From positions 434,001 to 498,000 of the forward strand of contig CAVOOW010000005.1 of the NCBI GenBank assembly GCA_963697675.1: a stretch of DNA of 64,000 nucleotides, in the 5' to 3' direction. The position numbers and the translations under genes are program-made. Under the pieces are notes generated by a model that did not search any database, was not told where the DNA came from, and saw nothing but the letters and a program-made list of their open reading frames with translations. This document shows, in pieces, positions 1 to 8,608 of the stretch; positions within the stretch are counted from its first letter, which is position 1, and each line of letters starts with the position of its first letter. Source of the DNA: CAVOOW01 sp963697675 (GTDB lineage Bacteria > Actinomycetota > Actinomycetes > JACCUZ01).

Positions 1-605
1 GCGTGGTTGAGATAGCCGAAGAGCAGGGCGTTGGCGATGAAGCCCGCCTTGTCGCCGATGACGACGGGCACCTTGCCGAGCCGCTCAGCGAGGCCCTTGA
101 CGTCCTCGACGACCTCCTGCTCGGTGACCACGGTCCGCACGACCTCGACCAGCTTGAGCACGGGCGCCGGATTGAAGAAGTGCATGCCGATGACCTTCGA
201 CGGCCGGCTGGTGGCCACGGAGATCTCGGTGACCGACAGCGACGACGTGTTGGTCGCGAGCACGGCGTCCGGCTTGCAGATCTTGTCCAGGGCAGCGAAG
301 ACCTCCCGCTTGAGCTCGAGCCGCTCCGGAACCGCCTCGATCACCAGGTCGACATCGGCGAGGTCGTCCATCGACGTCGTGAATCGCACCCGCCCGACGA
401 GCGCGGCCTGGTCCTCGACGCTGAGCTTCCCGCGCTTGACTGCGCGGTTCGTCGAGTTCGCCAGGTGCTCGCGGCCGCGCTCGAGCGCGTCCTCGTTGGG
501 CTCGACGCCCACGACCTGCAGCCCCTCGCGGGCGAACACCTCGGCGATGCCGGCACCCATCGTGCCCAGACCGACCACGCCCACCGTGCCGAACTCCCGG
601 CTCAT
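1..605 (-). CDS. hbd: 3-hydroxybutyryl-CoA dehydrogenase, C-terminus cut off by window edge
   Basis: NAD(P)-dependent 3-hydroxyacyl-CoA dehydrogenase of the FadB2/Hbd family, interconverting 3-hydroxybutyryl-CoA and acetoacetyl-CoA in the cytoplasm. The N-terminal Rossmann motif VGLGTMGAGIAE begins near residue 10. NTSSLSVTEI and HFFNPAPVLKLVEVV, typical of this family, lie near residues 115-145, and the segment up to the left edge enters the all-helical C-terminal domain (about 201 codons visible). The start is the ATG at 605, preceded by GGAGCGGCG. A second, different copy lies at 8661-9515; the mutase between them suggests butyrate/ethylmalonyl-CoA metabolism. Family assignment is firm; the exact physiological substrate is inferred. 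Confidence 0.9.
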   Translation of the reverse strand, partial: MSREFGTVGVVGLGTMGAGIAEVFAREGLQVVGVEPNEDALERGREHLANSTNRAVKRGKLSVEDQAALVGRVRFTTSMDDLADVDLVIEAVPERLELKREVFAALDKICKPDAVLATNTSSLSVTEISVATSRPSKVIGMHFFNPAPVLKLVEVVRTVVTEQEVVEDVKGLAERLGKVPVVIGDKAGFIANALLFGYLNH

Positions 606-690
606 CGCCGCTCCGCTCTGATCGCCCGCAATCTCCGCGTCAGTCTCCCAGGTCGGAGCCGGTCGGCACGCGGCGGGCTAAGCCCACGAT

Positions 691-795
691 CCCGTGATCA
701 TGAAGGATCCGACCGGCTCCAGGCGCATCGATGATCCTGCGAGCGTCTTCGTCATCGAGGGCCAACCAAAGACCGGATCCTTCATGATCACCGGG
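691..795. repeat. 21-bp inverted repeat upstream of nucS
   Basis: The left arm (691-711) and right arm (774-795) are inverse complements apart from one inserted base, with 62 bp between them. Each arm contains TGATCATGAAGGATCCG or its complement. It lies between the divergent hbd and nucS genes, and the right arm covers the expected -35 region of nucS, so it could be an operator or a large cruciform/hairpin. The core resembles the hairpin at 11850-11890. Confidence 0.75.
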
Positions 796-802
796 CAGGA
801 GG

Positions 803-816
803 TAGCGTCTCCGGCC
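803..816 (+). promoter_or_regulatory. -10 element for leaderless nucS transcript
   Basis: TAGCGT at 803-808 is followed by 8 nt and then the GTG start at 817, the spacing expected if transcription starts on the start codon. Six other genes in the window show the same arrangement. An AGGAGG-like stretch at 797-802 is rather far (14 nt) from the start to act as a ribosome binding site. Confidence 0.45.
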
Positions 817-1497
817 GTGCGCACAGTCATAGCTCGCTGTTCGGTCGACTATGTCGGTCGCCTCACGGCACACCTGCCTGCCGCGACCCGCCTCTTGTTG
901 ATCAAGAGCGACGGATCGGTGCTCATTCACTCGGATGCCGGCGGATACAAGCCGCTGATGTGGATGAGCCCGCCCTGCACGCTGCGCGAGGGAACCGACG
1001 AGGCCGCGGCCGCTGACAGCACGTGGACGGTCACGAACAAGGCCGGTGAGCAGCTGGTCATCACGATCGAGCAGACCCTGCACGACTCGTCACACGAGCT
1101 CGGGGTGGACCCGGGCCTGGTGAAGGACGGCGTCGAGGCCCACTTGCAGGCCCTGCTCGCCGAGCAGATCGACACGCTGGGAGACGGGTGGCGGCTCGTA
1201 CGCCGCGAATACCCCACCGCGATCGGGCCGGTGGACATCCTCTGCCGCGACGCTGCAGGGGCAACGGTGGCCATCGAGATCAAGCGCCGCGGTGACATCG
1301 ACGGCGTCGAGCAGCTCACCCGCTATCTCGAGCTGCTCAACCGCGACTCGACGCTCGCCCCGGTGCGAGGCATCTTCGCCGCCCAGGAGATCAAGCCGCA
1401 GGCCAAGGTGCTGGCCGCAGATCGCGGCATCCACTGCGTCACCCTCGACTACGACGCCCTGCGCGGCTTCGACGACGTCGGCTCCCGCCTTTTCTAG
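817..1497 (+). CDS. nucS: Endonuclease NucS (EndoMS mismatch-specific endonuclease)
   Basis: 226 aa; cleaves mismatched DNA in the non-canonical mismatch repair of actinobacteria and archaea, which lack MutS/MutL. The N-terminal DNA-binding domain carries VIARCSVDYVGRL and YKPLMWMSPPCTL. The C-terminal RecB-like nuclease domain carries VDILCRD (metal Asp) and AIEIKRRG (the E-x-K catalytic pair). An upstream in-frame start at 694 would add 41 residues that do not look like the family, so GTG at 817 was chosen; a -10 hexamer sits 8 nt before it. It is convergent with the MFS gene, with a long hairpin between them. In mycobacteria the orthologue also lies close to the atp/murA region. Confidence 0.93.
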   Translation: MRTVIARCSVDYVGRLTAHLPAATRLLLIKSDGSVLIHSDAGGYKPLMWMSPPCTLREGTDEAAAADSTWTVTNKAGEQLVITIEQTLHDSSHELGVDPGLVKDGVEAHLQALLAEQIDTLGDGWRLVRREYPTAIGPVDILCRDAAGATVAIEIKRRGDIDGVEQLTRYLELLNRDSTLAPVRGIFAAQEIKPQAKVLAADRGIHCVTLDYDALRGFDDVGSRLF

Positions 1498-1500
1498 CCC

Positions 1501-1593
1501 CGGAATCGACCACGTTCAGCAGCCTGGCGACCCTTCGCAAGGCATGCACGCCTGCGAAGCGTCCGCCAGCATGCTGAACGTGGTCGACTCCCG
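1501..1593. terminator. Long imperfect hairpin between convergent nucS and MFS genes
   Basis: The arms 1501-1538 and 1553-1593 pair almost completely (core ATCGACCACGTTCAGCA with its complement), with a loop of about 14 nt. It lies directly after the nucS stop and before the MFS stop, so it can serve as a bidirectional terminator. No T-tract follows. It belongs to the set of long intergenic hairpins scattered through this window. Confidence 0.65.
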
Positions 1594-1605
1594 GCGGAGG
1601 GCGGT

Positions 1606-2853
1606 CTAGGCGGCGAGGGTGACGTCGTCGGGGGCGATCGCCGGTTGCGGCTCGCCGGACCGCAGCAGCAGGAGCAGCCCGACCAGCGAGCCCAGGGCGG
1701 CGATCGAACCGGCGCCGACGAACGTCTCGCGGATGCCGACCTGCCCGACCAGGGCGGCGGAGATCGTGACCGACAGCGGTGCGCTCACCGTGGCGGCCAC
1801 CCAGTCGAGCGAGCTCACCCGACCGCGCAGGTGGCGCGGGATCCGGGAGCCCAGGATGGTGTCCTGCCAGATGTTGCCAGCCGTCGTGCCCATGAACATC
1901 AGCGCGATGAACAGCGCCGCCACCCAGACGTCCGGTGCGAGCCCGAGCCCGACCACGGCGCCGAGCCCGACGACGTACATCACGTACGACGACGCCAGCG
2001 GGCGCCGCCGCGGGCGCAGCATCCCGACCACGACGGCGGTCACCGTCGCGACGGCTCCCCCGACTGCCAGCAGGTAGCCGAAGCTCTCGCTCGGCGCGCC
2101 GTATCCCCTGGTGACGAGCAGCGGGAGCATCGTGAACGAGCCGGAGACCGCCAAGGAGATCGCGACGCCGGACAGCAGGTTGACCAGCAGCCACGGCGTT
2201 CGCCGCACGTAGGCCAGGCCCTCACGGAAGTCCGCCCACGGCGGCGGGCGCTGCGCACGCTGGGCGTCGTGGTTCCGAGCCGGTCGCAGGAGCAGCACGC
2301 AGCCGGCCGACACCGCGAAGGTGGCAGCGTCGACGAACATCGCCAGACCGACGTCGACCGACGCCAGCACGCCGCCGAGCACCGGCCCGATCATCATCTG
2401 GGCGAAGGGGGTGACCCCGCCCATCACCGAGTTGGCCCGCACCAGGTCCGGCGCCTCGACGATGTCGGGCACGATCGCGCTGAACGCCGGAGCCGCCGCA
2501 CCCGAGGCCGCGCCGAGCGGCACGACGCAGGCCACCAGCAGCAACGGCGAGGCATGCCCGTCGAGCAGCGCAGCGCCGAGCGTGGCCACGACGGCCAGCC
2601 GCACGAGGTCGGCGACGAGCAGGATCACCCGCCGGCTGACCCGATCGGCGAGCACGCCACCGAGCAGGCCAAAGACGATCCGCGGTACGAGACCCGCGAC
2701 GGCGACCATTGCCAGCGTCGACGCCGGGTGATCGGTGCGCAGCGCAGCAACGGCCATCGCGACGGAGTAGATGCCGTCGCCGACGAGCGACACCGTCGAG
2801 CCGGCGACCAGGAGGCGGAAGCCACGAGTGCGCAGCGGTCCGGTGAACCTCAC
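1606..2853 (-). CDS. MFS transporter (drug-efflux-like)
   Basis: 415 aa integral membrane protein of the major facilitator superfamily, MFS_3/EmrB-like enterobactin exporter type, with about 12 hydrophobic segments. The first lies at residues 12-35, and the TM2-3 loop has GLLGGVLADRVSRR, an MFS motif A variant. Substrate cannot be told from sequence; families of this kind usually export drugs or metabolites. The GTG start at 2853 overlaps the stop of the upstream regulator as GTGA, and AGGAAAGGACG precedes it, so the two genes are translationally coupled. Regulation by that ArsR-type protein is the natural inference. Confidence 0.85.
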   Translation of the reverse strand: MRFTGPLRTRGFRLLVAGSTVSLVGDGIYSVAMAVAALRTDHPASTLAMVAVAGLVPRIVFGLLGGVLADRVSRRVILLVADLVRLAVVATLGAALLDGHASPLLLVACVVPLGAASGAAAPAFSAIVPDIVEAPDLVRANSVMGGVTPFAQMMIGPVLGGVLASVDVGLAMFVDAATFAVSAGCVLLLRPARNHDAQRAQRPPPWADFREGLAYVRRTPWLLVNLLSGVAISLAVSGSFTMLPLLVTRGYGAPSESFGYLLAVGGAVATVTAVVVGMLRPRRRPLASSYVMYVVGLGAVVGLGLAPDVWVAALFIALMFMGTTAGNIWQDTILGSRIPRHLRGRVSSLDWVAATVSAPLSVTISAALVGQVGIRETFVGAGSIAALGSLVGLLLLLRSGEPQPAIAPDDVTLAA

Positions 2854-3510
2854 GGTGTCGTCCTTTCCTCGGGCGCCGCCGGGTCAGGTGCGGTGGCGGT
2901 GGGGATTGCGATGAACGACACCGAGAACCTGGCCCGATCGGCTGTCACGTGGGCGGCGGGACCGCGATATCGCGCCAACACCGCCTCCACCTCCCGGGTC
3001 AGCTGGTCGACCTCGGGCTCGGTGAGCACCAGGTCGGTCAGTTCGAAAGTGCCGACCTCGGCCCAGGCACCGGTGAGACCGGACGTGCCGTCGAAGTAGG
3101 CGTCCTGCTGACGGCGGTACTCCGACAGCAGCAGGCCGAGGATCGCGCCCTCGCACGGTCTGGCTCGGTGGCAGATCGCGGTGGTGGCCCTCGATGCGCA
3201 GCGACTCGTAGGTCGTGCGCCAGGGCTTGTGCCGCCGGGTCGGCCCGGGCACCGGGTCGGGCTCGATGTAACCGTGCTTGTGCAGCACCGAGAGGTGATA
3301 GCTCACGCTCGCGGTGGACTCCCCGGTGAGCTCGGCCAGCCGGGCACCGGTCACCGGTCGGTGCTCGCGGATCAGCCGCAGCAGCTGCATCCGCAGCGGG
3401 TGGGCCAGAGCGCGCAACCGGTGGGGATCGCTGACCTCGAGCATGCCGGGTGCGTGCGGGTCCCGCCCAGCCGGTGCGGCTGGCGGTGCGGGTGTCGAGT
3501 CATCGGTCAT
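2850..3510 (-). CDS. ArsR-family winged-helix regulator, frame broken
   Basis: About 220 aa when read across one frame break. The N-terminal half carries an ArsR-type HTH: HRLRALAHPLRMQLLRLI near residue 30, then GESTASVSYHLSVLHKHGYI as the recognition region. Near 3140-3170 the reading frame shifts by one extra base, and the C-terminal helical part (ILGLLLSEYRRQQDAYFDG and onward) continues in another frame. That second frame stops at 2850 in a GTGA overlap with the MFS start, which argues that both halves belong to one gene. The ATG at 3510 is the chosen start. It is divergent from the D-amino-acid oxidase gene and probably represses the adjacent exporter. Ligand unknown. Confidence 0.75.
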
Positions 3511-3620
3511 GCCCTGGATGATTGCATGCCAACACATCTTTGCCAAGGTTTCTTGGCCTAATCTTCTTGGCAAGTGTTGTTGCGGGTCGAACGGGCCGAT
3601 TTCCTGGCAGGCTGTGCCCC

Positions 3621-4568
3621 GTGCGGGTGATCGTCATCGGGGCCGGGGTGATCGGGCTGAGCTGCGCCGTGCGGTTGGCCGAGCACGGTCACGACGTCGC
3701 CGTACTGGCCCGGGACCTGCCGCCCGAGACGACCTCGGCCGTGGCCGCCGCGCTGTGGTATCCCTACCGCGCGCTCCCCCGCGACGCGGTCACGCGCTGG
3801 TCGGCGACGGCCTACTCCGAGCTGAGCCGGCTGGCCAGCGAGGAGGCCGGCTGCGGAGTCTCGGTCCGGTGGGGCACCGAGTTGTTCCACGGCCCGGCGA
3901 CCACGCCCTGGTGGCGCGAGGCCGTACCCCGACTCGACCCGCTCACGACGGTGCCCGACGGCTGGGACGGCGGCTGGCGGCTGCCGGTGCCCGTGGCCGA
4001 CATGTCGGTCTACCTCCCGTGGCTGGCCGCGCGGCTGGCCGCCCTGCGCGTCACGATCACCCGGTCCTGGTTGGCCACGCTGCCCCGCCCGTCGGCGCAG
4101 GTGACCGTGGTGAACTGCTCGGGGCTGGCTGCGCGGGCCCTGGTCGGCGACGACAGCGTCACCCCGGTGCGCGGCCAGGTCGTGCTCCTGGAGCAGGTCG
4201 GCCTCGAGGAATGGACGCTGGCCTCAAAGAATGAGTCCGAGCTGACCTACGTCGTGCCTCGCGAGAAGGTCGTGGTCGTCGGCGGCACCGCCCAGGAAGG
4301 TGCGTACGAACCGCGGCCCGATCCCGCGGTCGCCCAGCAGATCCTCGATCGCGCCCGGGCGGTGGTGCCCGAGCTGGCCCGGGCGACGGTCGTCGGTCAC
4401 CGGGTCGGGCTGCGCCCCGCGCGCCCGACGGTGCGGCTCGAGGCGGAGCAGGTCGACGACGGCACCGTCGTGCACTGCTACGGCCACGGCGGCGCCGGCG
4501 TCACGCTGTCCTGGGGCTGCGCCGACGACGTCGCCGCCCTGGTCGACGCTGTGCCCGCGGGCACGTGA
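3621..4568 (+). CDS. dao: D-amino-acid oxidase
   Basis: 315 aa FAD flavoenzyme that oxidatively deaminates D-amino acids to 2-oxo acids, ammonia and H2O2. The dinucleotide-binding motif VIVIGAGVIGLS is at the N-terminus. AALWYPYRA, RGQVVLLEQV, TYVVPREKVVVVGGT and the C-terminal GHGGAGVTLSWG are hallmarks of the DAO family. GTG at 3621 starts the Rossmann fold directly and is preceded by CAGGCT plus 7 nt, a leaderless-type start; the longer in-frame ATG at 3522 adds a non-homologous tail. It is convergent with the HD-GYP gene, whose frame lacks a stop until inside dao. Possible role in D-amino-acid use or peptidoglycan turnover is inferred. Confidence 0.9.
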   Translation: MRVIVIGAGVIGLSCAVRLAEHGHDVAVLARDLPPETTSAVAAALWYPYRALPRDAVTRWSATAYSELSRLASEEAGCGVSVRWGTELFHGPATTPWWREAVPRLDPLTTVPDGWDGGWRLPVPVADMSVYLPWLAARLAALRVTITRSWLATLPRPSAQVTVVNCSGLAARALVGDDSVTPVRGQVVLLEQVGLEEWTLASKNESELTYVVPREKVVVVGGTAQEGAYEPRPDPAVAQQILDRARAVVPELARATVVGHRVGLRPARPTVRLEAEQVDDGTVVHCYGHGGAGVTLSWGCADDVAALVDAVPAGT

Positions 4569-6041
4569 CAGTCGTTCGCGGCGGCGGCCGCGGTCTCCGC
4601 GGGGGAGGGCTCGCCGGTCGGGCGAGAGACCTTGGCGGGCGAGCACGTCGAGGAACGCGTCGACGCAGTCCGGGTCGAACTGGGTGCCGGCGCCCGCGAC
4701 GATGTGGTCGAGCGCTCGCTGCGGGCTCCACGCCGGGCGGTAGGCACGGTCCGAGATGAGCGCGTCCCAAACGTCGGCGACGGCGGCCATCCGGGCCTGC
4801 AGTGGGATCTGCTGGCCGGCCAGCCCGTCGGGATAGCCGCCACCGTCCCACCGCTCGTGGTGGTGGCGCACGACCGACAATGCTCCACTCAGCGACGGTG
4901 CCTGTCGCACGATCTCCCATCCCGCCACCGGGTGCTGCTCGATCCAGACCCGCTCCTGGGGGGTGAGCGCACCAGGCTTGTTCAGGACGGCGTCGGCGGT
5001 GCCGATCTTGCCGATGTCGTGCAGCACCGCGCCTTGTGCCAGCTCTCGCAGCTGTGTCGGGCCGAGCCCCATCTGCTGACCGAGTCGGACCGAATACTCC
5101 GCGACGCGGGCCGAGTGTCCGTGGGTGTGCTTGTCCTTGAGCTCGACCGCGGCGACGAGCGCGCGTAGCGCCTCGGGGTAGCCGCGGGTGATGTGCTCCA
5201 TGTCGTCGTGCAGGCCGACGCCGGCGAGGGTCTCGTCGATCAGCCGCACCCGCCGATACTCGGTGACGATCGCGAAGACTGCGCTGCCGAACCCGGCGAG
5301 CAGCACGGCGTGGTAACCCCACCACGACAGGTGCCACAGCGTGCCGAATCGGAGTGACACGAGCGCCTCGACGCCGAGCCAGCACGCGAGCACCAGCGCG
5401 AACTGCACCCGGTCCCGGCCCAGCCGCCAGCGGCGCAGGTAGCCCCAGCCCGTCGCCAGCATGGCCAGGCCGGAGAGAAGCAGCACGACGTCGCCGAGGT
5501 CGCTCTCGCCGTGCATCATCATGTGACCCGGCCCGGCTGCGGGCCAGAGGACGGCAGCCCCGACCCCGACCGTGACGACGGTCGCGTAGCCGGCCAGGAA
5601 GGCACGCGGGTGGCGATCGACCAGGCCACGGCGATCGGACGGGCGCCGTAGGGCAGCGGCCAGGAAGGTGGCGAATCCCGCGAGCGCGAACACCGGGAAA
5701 CGGCCGACCCACATGTTCATCGGCCGGTCCGCGATGCCCGGAGTCGCGAGGCCGTGCCCGAGCATGAAGACACCAACCGTCAGACAGGCGGCGCCGAGCA
5801 GCGTCAGCGAGCGGTGGCCGGTGCGCCCCGCGGCGACGGCGGCCAGCACCGCGACCACCAGCGCGCAGGCGGACAGCCCGCTCACGATCAGCAGGTGGAA
5901 GAGCACCGAGTTGTACTCCACGTCCAGCGCGGGCCAGAGCCGCAACACCACGAACGCCAGGATCGGGGCGCTGAGCACGACCGCGAGCACCAGACTGTCG
6001 CGAGGCAGGCTGGACCGATGCAGCGCAAATGGCATAACCAT
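4224..6041 (-). CDS. Membrane HD-GYP domain protein (putative c-di-GMP phosphodiesterase)
   Basis: The N-terminal ~280 residues form about seven hydrophobic segments, a membrane sensor region. They are followed by an HD-GYP domain with HTHGHSARVAEYS, AVLHDIGKIG (the HD pair) and HHERWDGGGYPDGL, the intact GYP signature, ending near DAFLDVLARQG. HD-GYP proteins hydrolyse c-di-GMP or related cyclic dinucleotides. Oddly, the frame has no stop at the domain end and runs on for 345 nt antisense to dao, giving an Arg-rich tail unlike any domain. A frame error near 4570-4640 is likely, so the true end is probably about 4570-4600. The start was taken at the ATG at 6041 (another ATG at 6035). Confidence 0.8.
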   Translation of the reverse strand: MVMPFALHRSSLPRDSLVLAVVLSAPILAFVVLRLWPALDVEYNSVLFHLLIVSGLSACALVVAVLAAVAAGRTGHRSLTLLGAACLTVGVFMLGHGLATPGIADRPMNMWVGRFPVFALAGFATFLAAALRRPSDRRGLVDRHPRAFLAGYATVVTVGVGAAVLWPAAGPGHMMMHGESDLGDVVLLLSGLAMLATGWGYLRRWRLGRDRVQFALVLACWLGVEALVSLRFGTLWHLSWWGYHAVLLAGFGSAVFAIVTEYRRVRLIDETLAGVGLHDDMEHITRGYPEALRALVAAVELKDKHTHGHSARVAEYSVRLGQQMGLGPTQLRELAQGAVLHDIGKIGTADAVLNKPGALTPQERVWIEQHPVAGWEIVRQAPSLSGALSVVRHHHERWDGGGYPDGLAGQQIPLQARMAAVADVWDALISDRAYRPAWSPQRALDHIVAGAGTQFDPDCVDAFLDVLARQGLSPDRRALPRGDRGRRRERLSRARGHSVDQGGDVVGAAPGQRDAGAAVAVAVHDGAVVDLLRLEPHRRARGAQPDPVTDDRRPGQLGHHRPGAIEDLLGDRGIGPRFVRTFLGGAADDHDLLARHDVGQLGLIL

Positions 6042-6092
6042 GCGTCGGCTGTTTGCCGGGTCACCTTGACCAGGCGGCAACCCCAAGAATCG

Positions 6093-8114
6093 TCAGGCGG
6101 GTCCGAGCGGCTCGAGGCCGTTGGCGCGGCGGATCTCCGCGACGATCTGGCCGATGATCTCGGTGATGCCGAAGTCCTTCGGCGTGAACACGGCCGCGAC
6201 ACCGTGCTCGCGCAGCCAGCGCGCGTCGGCTTCGGGGATGATGCCGCCGACGATGACAGGGACGTCGCCGATGCCCGCCGCGTCGAGCAGCCGCACGACG
6301 TCAGGCACGAGTTCGCGATGCGATCCCGACAGGATCGACAGGCCGACGCAGTGCACACCCTCCTCGACGGCAGCGGCGGCGATCTGGGCCGGCGTGAGCC
6401 GGATGCCCTGGTAGGCCACCTCGAACCCGGCGTCGCGCGCCCGTACCGCGATCTGCTCGGCACCGTTGGAGTGCCCGTCCAGGCCCGGCTTGCCGATCAG
6501 CAGCCGCAGGCGGGTGCCGAGCTCCTCGCCGGTGCGGCGGACCGCCTCCTGCACCAGAGCAAGACTCTCCCCCGGCCGCGACAGACCGACGGCGCCGCCG
6601 ACACCCGTGGGTGCGCGGTAGGAGCCGAACACCTCTCGCAGGACGCCCGCCCACTCACCTGTCGTCACACCGGCACGGGCGCAGGAAAGCGTTGCCTGCA
6701 TGAGGTTCTCGTCGGTCTTGGTCGCCACGCGCAGGTCGTCGAGCGCGGCGTCGACGGCATCGCCGTCACGTTCGCGGCGCCACGACTCCAGGGCCGCGAT
6801 CGCGTTGGCCTCGACGGCAGGGTCGACCGACTGGATGGCCGCGTCGAGGTCGGCCAGCAACGGGTTCGGCTCCGTCTCGGCGAAGCTGTTGACGCCGACG
6901 ACGATGTCCTCGCCGGACTCGACCCGCGCGCGCCGCAGCGCATGCGAGGCAACCAGGGCCGACTTCAGATAGCCGCTCTCGACGGCGGCGACCGCTCCGC
7001 CCATCGCCTCGACGCGCGCCATCTCGGCCCGGGCGTCGGCGCACAGCTGGTCGACCTTCGCCTCCACGACCTGGGAGCCTTCGAAGATGTCCTCGTACTC
7101 CAGCAGGTCGGACTCGAAGGCCAGCACCTGCTGGATGCGCAACGACCACTGCTGGTCCCACGGGCGCGGCAGGCCGAGCGCCTCGTTCCAGGTCGGCAGC
7201 TGTACGGCCCGCGCCCGCGCGCCTTTGGACAGGGTGACCGCCAACATCTCCAGGACGATGCGCTGCACGTTGTTCTCGGGCTGCGCCTCGGTGAGGCCGA
7301 GCGAGTTGACCTGCACGCCGTAGCGGAACAGCCGTTGCTTGTCGTCCTCGATGCCGTAGCGCTCGCGGGTGAGCTCGTCCCACAGCCGCACGAACGCGCG
7401 CATCTTGCACATCTCCTCGACGAACCGCACCCCGGCGTTGACGAAGAACGACGTGCGGCCGACCACCTCACCGAACCGTTCCGGTGGGACCTGGCCGGAG
7501 TCGCGCACCGCGTCGAGGACCGCCGTCGCCGTGCTCATGGCGAACGCCAGCTCCTGCACCGGCGTCGCGCCCGCCTCTTGCAGGTGATAGCTGCAGATGT
7601 TGATGGGGTTCCACCGCGGGATGTGCGCGACGGTGTAGGCGATGAGGTCGGTGGTCAGCCGCATCGACGCCGCCGGCGGGAACGCGTAGGTGCCGCGCGA
7701 GAGGTACTCCTTGATGATGTCGTTCTGCGTCGTGCCGGCGAGCTGTTGTCGTACGGCCTCTGCCTCATCACCGCCGGGGTCGGTCACGCCGGCCTGCTCG
7801 AGCGCGGCCACCTCGTAGAGCGCGAGCAGCCACATCGCCGTGGCGTTGATGGTCATCGACGTGTTCATCTCGGCGAGCGGGATGTCGGCGAACAGCGCTC
7901 GAATGTCCCCGACGTGACTGATCGGCACGCCGACCTTGCCGACCTCGCCGCGGGCGAGCTCGTCGTCGGGGTCGTAGCCGGTCTGGGTGGGCAGGTCGAA
8001 TGCGACGGACAGCCCGGTCTGGCCCTTGGCGAGGTTGCGCCGGTAGAGCGCGTTCGACTCGGTGGCCGAGGAGTGGCCGGAGTAGGTGCGCATCAGCCAG
8101 GGCTTGTCACGCAT
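6093..8114 (-). CDS. ecm: Adenosylcobalamin-dependent ethylmalonyl-CoA mutase (MeaA-type)
   Basis: 673 aa methylmalonyl-CoA mutase-superfamily enzyme with the substrate-binding TIM barrel and the C-terminal B12 domain on one chain. The B12 motif DGHSNG (DxHxxG) is near residue 545, followed by GGIIPEAD. The N-terminus, without the long leader of MutB, and the overall length match MeaA/Ecm, which converts ethylmalonyl-CoA to methylsuccinyl-CoA. The ATG at 8114 has GGAGGCTCCACG before it. Flanking 3-hydroxybutyryl-CoA dehydrogenases and the cobalamin adenosyltransferase at 11273 fit an ethylmalonyl-CoA or C4-CoA pathway, though crotonyl-CoA carboxylase/reductase is not in view. A methylmalonyl-CoA mutase role cannot be excluded. 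Confidence 0.87.
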   Translation of the reverse strand: MRDKPWLMRTYSGHSSATESNALYRRNLAKGQTGLSVAFDLPTQTGYDPDDELARGEVGKVGVPISHVGDIRALFADIPLAEMNTSMTINATAMWLLALYEVAALEQAGVTDPGGDEAEAVRQQLAGTTQNDIIKEYLSRGTYAFPPAASMRLTTDLIAYTVAHIPRWNPINICSYHLQEAGATPVQELAFAMSTATAVLDAVRDSGQVPPERFGEVVGRTSFFVNAGVRFVEEMCKMRAFVRLWDELTRERYGIEDDKQRLFRYGVQVNSLGLTEAQPENNVQRIVLEMLAVTLSKGARARAVQLPTWNEALGLPRPWDQQWSLRIQQVLAFESDLLEYEDIFEGSQVVEAKVDQLCADARAEMARVEAMGGAVAAVESGYLKSALVASHALRRARVESGEDIVVGVNSFAETEPNPLLADLDAAIQSVDPAVEANAIAALESWRRERDGDAVDAALDDLRVATKTDENLMQATLSCARAGVTTGEWAGVLREVFGSYRAPTGVGGAVGLSRPGESLALVQEAVRRTGEELGTRLRLLIGKPGLDGHSNGAEQIAVRARDAGFEVAYQGIRLTPAQIAAAAVEEGVHCVGLSILSGSHRELVPDVVRLLDAAGIGDVPVIVGGIIPEADARWLREHGVAAVFTPKDFGITEIIGQIVAEIRRANGLEPLGPA

Positions 8115-8186
8115 CGTGGAGCCTCCGAGAGCCGGCAGTGGCCCGGAGTCTACTGGCGAGTAACTTGGCCGCGCGGCGCGGGTGGG

Positions 8187-8492
8187 TCAGGCTGCGCCGG
8201 GCTCGAGGGCGAAGACGCGGTGCAGTCGGGCTAGCCGCAGGATGCGCAGGAGGCGCGGGCTGGCGTCGCGGAGCACCACGCGTCGTCCGGCCTGGGCGGC
8301 CCGGCGGTGGGCGCCGAGCAGGACCCCGAGCCCGATCGCATCGACCATGTCGACACCCGAGACGTCGACCACCAGATCGCCGTCGCCCGACTCGATGGCG
8401 GAGTGCAGCGCCTCGCGCATCTCGGTCGCGCTGCTGGCGTCCATGCGCCCGGACAGTGCGAGCTCACAGCCCTCGGCAATGCTGACGACCAT
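8187..8492 (-). CDS. STAS-domain protein lacking the usual phosphoserine
   Basis: 101 aa single STAS domain, the anti-sigma-factor antagonist fold of SpoIIAA/RsbV. Strand-helix features VVDVSGVDMVDAIGLGVLLG and the C-terminal LLRILRLARLHRVFAL match the family. In antagonists regulated by kinase the loop reads D-S-S-G; here residues 51-54 are D-A-I-G, so the phosphorylatable Ser is Ala. It may bind its partner constitutively or serve another signalling complex. GAGGGGTGATCCG precedes the ATG at 8492. Four 9-bp TGTGA repeats lie about 120 bp upstream. No partner kinase or sigma factor lies nearby. Confidence 0.83.
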   Translation of the reverse strand: MVVSIAEGCELALSGRMDASSATEMREALHSAIESGDGDLVVDVSGVDMVDAIGLGVLLGAHRRAAQAGRRVVLRDASPRLLRILRLARLHRVFALEPGAA

Positions 8493-8608
8493 CGGATCAC
8501 CCCTCGTCTACTGCAATGAGACGCAGGCCGGCAGCGAAAAGTTGCGCTGCGGCCCGATCTGTTACAGAGACGTTACGGCGGACCTCCGACAATCAGGCGC
8601 CGCCACGC

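Noticed and set aside
5754..8234. Long plus-strand open frame of over 800 codons opposite ecm
   Set aside because: It is antisense to the conserved mutase and HD-GYP genes, is rich in Arg, Asp and His from GC-biased antisense frames, and has no domain.
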